Assembly (NCBI GenBank): GCA_012295275.1
Contig: CM022665.1
Coordinates: forward strand, 20,703,150 to 20,751,649
Source: Chrysomallon squamiferum
Taxonomy: Eukaryota > Mollusca > Gastropoda > Neomphalida > Peltospiridae
Direction: 5' to 3'
Length of the DNA: 48,500 nucleotides
In this document: positions 44,844 to 48,500 of the stretch, piece after piece
Layout of the letters: each line of letters begins with the position of its first letter
Numbering within the stretch: position 1 is the stretch's first letter
Translations under genes and position numbers: made by a program
The notes under the pieces: model-generated
Told to the model about the DNA's origin: nothing
Databases searched by the model: none
What the model saw: only the letters and a program-made list of their open reading frames with translations

Positions 44844-44890
44844 CTCTGACAGAGAAATAAGATAAATTGAATATTGTAAGACAGATCAAC
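44844..44890 (-). CDS. putative second coding exon after a signal-peptide-like start
   Basis: Minus-strand acceptor TTATCTGTGAACTGCAG precedes 44890 and a strong donor CAGAG|GTAAGC follows 44844. Entered in phase 2 from the exon at 45001-45023, the 47-nt segment reads R(junction)LICLTIFNLSYFSVR and leaves in phase 1. The combined N-terminus MATVSSTRLICLTIFNLSYF is hydrophobic after a short polar start, as in secretory signal peptides. The next exon is unknown. It would lie to the left, in the direction of the Cys-rich exons. Confidence 0.35.
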
Positions 44891-45000
44891 CTGCAGTTCA
44901 CAGATAATTGAAAGTGATTTGACAGTTTGTTTTTGAAAGTTTTACATTTGGCTCAGCGAGAAGCTGACAAATAGATGAGATTATTTTTTCAAATCCTCAC

Positions 45001-45023
45001 CTGGTCGAAGAAACAGTAGCCAT
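45001..45023 (-). CDS. putative first coding exon (MATVSST)
   Basis: Minus-strand ATG at 45023-45021 with G at +4, seven codons (MATVSST), then donor ACCAG|GTGAGG at 45001/45000 in phase 2. The intron to 44890 would be 110 nt. The frame is also open upstream for about 24 codons (ELLHNSYVSDEYVKWSHYLL...), so the real start could differ. Confidence 0.3.
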
Positions 45024-45297
45024 GAGAAAAAATGTTAACAAATAATGTGACCATTTCACATACTCATCAGAGACATAACTGTTGTGAAGCAGCTCTCAGA
45101 GTTATCTCCCCAGTAACAGGATTTGGTTAGTTTGTTAAAAGAATAAGTTAGAGGGGGTCTTATATATTCACAGTACATGATTTTATTAGTATTTTAAAAG
45201 ATTAGTTAGTTGAGGGGGATATGTACAGTTGACAATCTGATTAATTTGTTAAAAGATCAGAGAAGGGTTGTCAGTGATCCAAAACAAATTATAAATA

Positions 45298-45362
45298 CCT
45301 GGATTAGATCCAAAAACCTATCACTTTTAAGACAAATGGTTTAACCATTACATCATCATCAC
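45298..45362 (-). mobile_element. tRNA-derived SINE relic (head region)
   Basis: On the minus strand the sequence reads GATGTAATGGTTAAACCATT, TGTCTTAAAAGTGATAGG and TTTTTGGATCTAATCCAGG. TAATGGTTAA matches the tRNA D-arm (A-box) pattern. TTTGG-ATCTAAT-CCAGG pairs like a T-stem-loop around a B-box-like GGATCTAATCC. Spacing between the boxes fits a tRNA. A/B boxes are degenerate and there is no intact acceptor stem, so it is not a functional tRNA. The SINE body would lie left of 45298 but is not recognised. Confidence 0.5.
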
Positions 45363-45640
45363 TTGATACACAATACTGAATCAGTGAACATCTTTTATTG
45401 GTAAATATTTAATTCCATTTTTGTTTTAATTGCATAAATCTATTTTAAAATAATATGGTTTTCAAAAGCCTGCTTCTGAAGTTATTAAACTTTATTGAAG
45501 TATGCAAACTATTTAGACATGTACAGAAGGAAATTTAATTAGTTTTGGTGTAAACTGTCCAAACAAAAATATTTGCTTTAGATAGAGTACAGTATTATTT
45601 CTCTTTTCTGTAATGAAGGCTGTGTTAATATTAGATAAGA
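45363..45640. other. AT-rich unique DNA
   Basis: Nothing recognisable. Confidence 0.5.
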
Positions 45641-45647
45641 AATGATT

Positions 45648-45725
45648 TTATTATTATTTTATTTTATTTTATTTTATTTTATTTTATTTTATTTTATTTT
45701 ATTTTATTTTTTATTTTTTATTTTT
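45648..45725. repeat. (TTTTA)n pentanucleotide microsatellite
   Basis: About 13 pure ATTTT units followed by degenerate ones. Confidence 0.95.
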
Positions 45726-45729
45726 GAAG

Positions 45730-46130
45730 TGCAATGATTGTATGTTTAGAATTTGTATTATTAAAACATTTGTCAGGTTTTTTTCTGTAAATAGTAACAT
45801 TATGTGTTGGTATATGTTATAAGGTATACTGTTGTTTTTGTATATTATATGTGCTAGTGTTATAATATAAGGTATATTGTTTTTATATAAAGATTATGTG
45901 TTGGATTTATATATTACAAGATACATTGTTGTTTTTTGTGTTATAAATATCATGTTTTGATATTTTATTTTGTATTATGCTATGTGAGAAAATTCACTGC
46001 AAGCAATTTACTACTGGATTAAATTTTTATATTCCCTGTTAGATTCAGATACTATGTTGTTATACCTACAGTAATATTTCCAAAAGTGAAAAAAATATAT
46101 ATATAGATATATATAATAACAATAATAATA
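45730..46130. other. AT-rich DNA with loose TATATTAT/GTGTTGG repeats
   Basis: TTATGTGTTGG(T/A)..., ATAAGGTATA and TTGTTTTTTATAT words recur around 45800-45960 at about 45-60-bp spacing: a decayed tandem repeat. Confidence 0.5.
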
Positions 46131-46149
46131 ATGATGATCTTGATGATAA

Positions 46150-46165
46150 TAAATAAATAATAAAA

Positions 46166-46200
<35 letters not shown>

Positions 46201-46210
46201 ATATACAAAC
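46150..46210. repeat. (AAAT)n microsatellite
   Basis: AAATAAATAAAT run of about 50 nt. Confidence 0.9.
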
Positions 46211-46359
46211 AAACAGTTAAAGAATGTAAAATATCATTTTAGTTAATCTATAAAATCCATGTCTTAGTCTGATGTTGTACACACTACATGTCCAGTCACA
46301 GCAAGAATTCTTTTAGATGTTTCTTCCTTTAAACATGAAAGCATAACAAATTACTTGAT

Positions 46360-46538
46360 ACAAAAAAAAAAAAAAAAAAAAAAAAATAAAAATTGTTGTG
46401 CACCAGCTGGTTTGGTAAACAGAAGAAAATAAAAATTAAAAAAAAAGAATTCAGTTGTAGAATAAATAAATCTAGTATTTTTTAATGCTAATTTTAAATA
46501 AATTGTGAATACTGTTGCAAAAGATTTTATTTTATTTT

Positions 46539-46575
<37 letters not shown>

Positions 46576-46620
46576 TTTTTTTTATTTATTTATTTTTTTT
46601 TTTTTTTTTTTTTCGAATGA
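46360..46620. repeat. poly-A (46362-46386) and poly-T (46541-46612) tracts
   Basis: A 25-nt A-run and, 150 bp to the right, a broken T-run of about 70 nt with TTTA interruptions. The two flank a short unique segment. Confidence 0.85.
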
Positions 46621-46629
46621 GTTGTATGT

Positions 46630-47100
46630 GATGGGCAGTTTTGTGGTATTTCATCAAAAAATTCTGTACAAATTGTATTATGTCAAATAAAATGATCTAA
46701 TGAAAAATAAAAAGACAAAACAAGATTATCAATGAAGAAATCAACTTTTTATTGAAACCAACAGACTCAATCTTAACAGTTATATTTAACTGCATGATTA
46801 ATACATTCATTTTTTTCTTTCTTTTAATTTATAAAACCATTACATAAACACAAATAATTAAACATAATTATTATTATTTATGCATATTCATTAGTCATTA
46901 ACAAATATATTTGCATAAATTAACTCAGTTAATAACAGTGAAAACTGAATGGAAGTGTATATTTTCAAAAAATTAAACAATTTGTAAATACAAATATTTT
47001 TCCTGAGAAAACAACCATGAATAGAATGGGTTTTTTTTTCACAATAAACACAATAAATAAGCAAATATAATGTAAATAAATAAAGCAAATAAATAAATAA
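46630..47100. other. AT-rich unique DNA
   Basis: No gene signal. Short (AAAT)n near 47075-47105. Confidence 0.5.
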
Positions 47101-47111
47101 ATAAAGCAAAC

Positions 47112-47196
47112 AAATAAAATAAAATAAAATAAAATAAAATAAAATAAAATAAAATACAATAAAATAAAATAAAATAAAATAAAATAAAATAAAATG
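47112..47196. repeat. (AAAAT)n pentanucleotide microsatellite
   Basis: About 15 units of AAAAT with a single CAAT interruption. It is the reverse complement of the (TTTTA)n tract at 45648. Confidence 0.95.
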
Positions 47197-47199
47197 AGT

Positions 47200-47620
47200 A
47201 CTTTAATTTTTATTTCATTTAAAAAACCAAAATATTGTTTTTCCTTATTAACATGAAAATTAATTTGGAATGTTAACTTATTTTATTTAATTACTACAAA
47301 CAAAATAATTCTAAATAATTTTCAAACTCAACTGTGTAATAATGTAAAACATCTATTTCATATTTGTGTCAATCTTTTCACATATTTTAAAAATCCTTGT
47401 CAGGAATGCTTATAAATAACTAAATCTACAGTATAATTATTTATAATTTTCTAACAAAGATAAAAACAATTAATGTATTATGGATGAAATCAATCAGATA
47501 TTTAAAAAATGAATAATAAAAATATAAACTACAAAATAAATCTGATAAACTGTACTATTATTTTCATGTGAAATGTCTGATTATAAAATCTCTGAATGAA
47601 AACAAAGAATCACAGATTTT
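47200..47620. other. AT-rich unique DNA
   Basis: Nothing recognisable. Confidence 0.5.
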
Positions 47621-47725
47621 TAAAATGTTAATGGACGGATATTTCAGCAGATATTTAAAATGTTAATTGACGGATATTTCAGCAGATATTTAAAATGTTA
47701 ATGGACGGATATTTCAGCAGATTTC
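47621..47725. repeat. 35-bp tandem repeat, 3 copies
   Basis: TAAAATGTTAATGGACGGAT followed by ATTTCAGCAGATATT recurs at 47621, 47656 and 47691. Copies are almost identical, so the duplication is recent. Confidence 0.95.
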
Positions 47726-47819
47726 ATGCATAGAGGAGGTGATCCAGAATTAAAGAAACTACTGTGAAGATTATCATTATGTGGAACATGACTTTCAAAA
47801 TATATTTTTTAATATATAA

Positions 47820-47940
47820 AAAAGAAACGAAACAAAACAAAACAAAAAAAGATATACAAACAAATAAACAAATAAATAAACAAATATACAAATAAAACAA
47901 AACAAAAAACAAAACAAAACAAAACAAATAAAAAGAAGAA
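47820..47940. repeat. (AAAAC)n/(AAAT)n block
   Basis: AACAAAACAAAAC and AAATAAACAAAT words. Confidence 0.9.
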
Positions 47941-47958
47941 CCTAGATAAACAAAAAAA

Positions 47959-48300
47959 ATGAGTAGATTCTCTGAATCTGAATGTACATATATTCATCCT
48001 CAGACTGATAGGACATGCAATGGGTCCTCACTATACATTTCACCTACAAACATCACATTACATCAGCTACAAGTAAGTGATAATATTTCAGTTGACTTCT
48101 TTTCTGTTTCACAGCTATGTCAGCTTGAACAGAAAAAAGCATTTAGTGAGCAGTGTTTAAATACTGCCATGACAGCAATTTTCACTGTTTTCGGGTGGGT
48201 TTCTGTATATTTATTTTTATTGTTTATACAGTACAATAAGTTATTTATTACACATTTACTATCATTTGTAAGTGCAACAGAGTATATCTATGTAAGTTAA
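47959..48300 (+). other. 113-codon open frame, coding status doubtful
   Basis: ATG at 47959 opens MSRFSESECTYIHPQTDRTC and runs to TAA at 48298. The frame has a hydrophobic C-terminal part (AMTAIFTVFGWVSVYLFLLF). ACAA|GTAAGTG at 48074 and TTCTTTTCTGTTTCACAG at 48114 bracket a 42-nt in-frame segment that looks like an intron but is very short. The right flank repeats ...GGTCC/GGACCCTC-type words and may be an old repeat. No family is recognised. Confidence 0.25.
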
Positions 48301-48500
48301 GTAATTGAAAATTGTGTGTGCCTGGAATGTATGTATCTATGTTATCTACATTAATTCTTCTTTATACATTGTTTTGTTATTCATTATCTGTCCATTATAT
48401 GCTTTGACAATGTGTACTGAGGACCCTCTGTATATCAGTTTGGAATGCAATGAAAAAATCAGATATTCAGTTTCTAAAGAACTGTACACTTTTGGCAAAA

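Overview
This window is AT-rich, non-coding-dominated animal DNA. There are no operons, Shine-Dalgarno-led ORFs or long conserved reading frames. It has dense microsatellites, several minisatellite arrays, one 3.3-kb satellite array, a decayed Tc1/mariner-type transposase fragment, a tRNA-derived SINE relic, and small split-exon signals with GT/AG borders. Sparse tiny exons in a sea of simple repeats would fit a large lophotrochozoan genome such as a mollusc or cephalopod. That is an inference from texture, not from a recognised gene.

Layout. About 1.6-2.5 kb is a more complex, CpG-containing island. It carries a possible minus-strand first coding exon (1632-1680) and a possible plus-strand first exon (2211-2333), an arrangement that could be a shared promoter. 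From 3.8 to 14.7 kb I can chain five minus-strand segments (14631-14697, 12696-12931, 9583-9712, 4019-4147, 3781-3824). Their GT/AG borders and codon phases agree, and they would encode an unrecognised Cys-rich protein. Its introns hold a 33-bp array, a 35-bp array, a (GA)n/(TC)n inverted pair, a 42-bp array and a 40-nt alternating purine-pyrimidine tract. From 14.7 to 32 kb there is mostly unique AT-rich sequence plus microsatellites, with a fold-back transposase relic at 23.3-23.9 kb and two complex islands (about 19.15-19.76 and 25.2-25.9 kb). 32.3-32.9 kb is a complex island, followed by the 40/48-bp satellite at 32.98-36.31 kb and a 143-bp tandem repeat. 37.1-37.9 kb is the most gene-like unique island of the right half. 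39.7-41.1 kb is a 25-bp array with a palindromic core. 41.75-41.85 kb and 44.84-45.02 kb hold further minus-strand exon candidates, including a signal-peptide-like start. The right edge is simple repeats plus one short plus-strand ORF of unclear meaning.

Most long ORFs here are translated repeats (satellite, 42-bp array, ATT/AGT runs) and are not genes. All exon calls are ab initio readings by eye. No product could be named, and no homology search was available.
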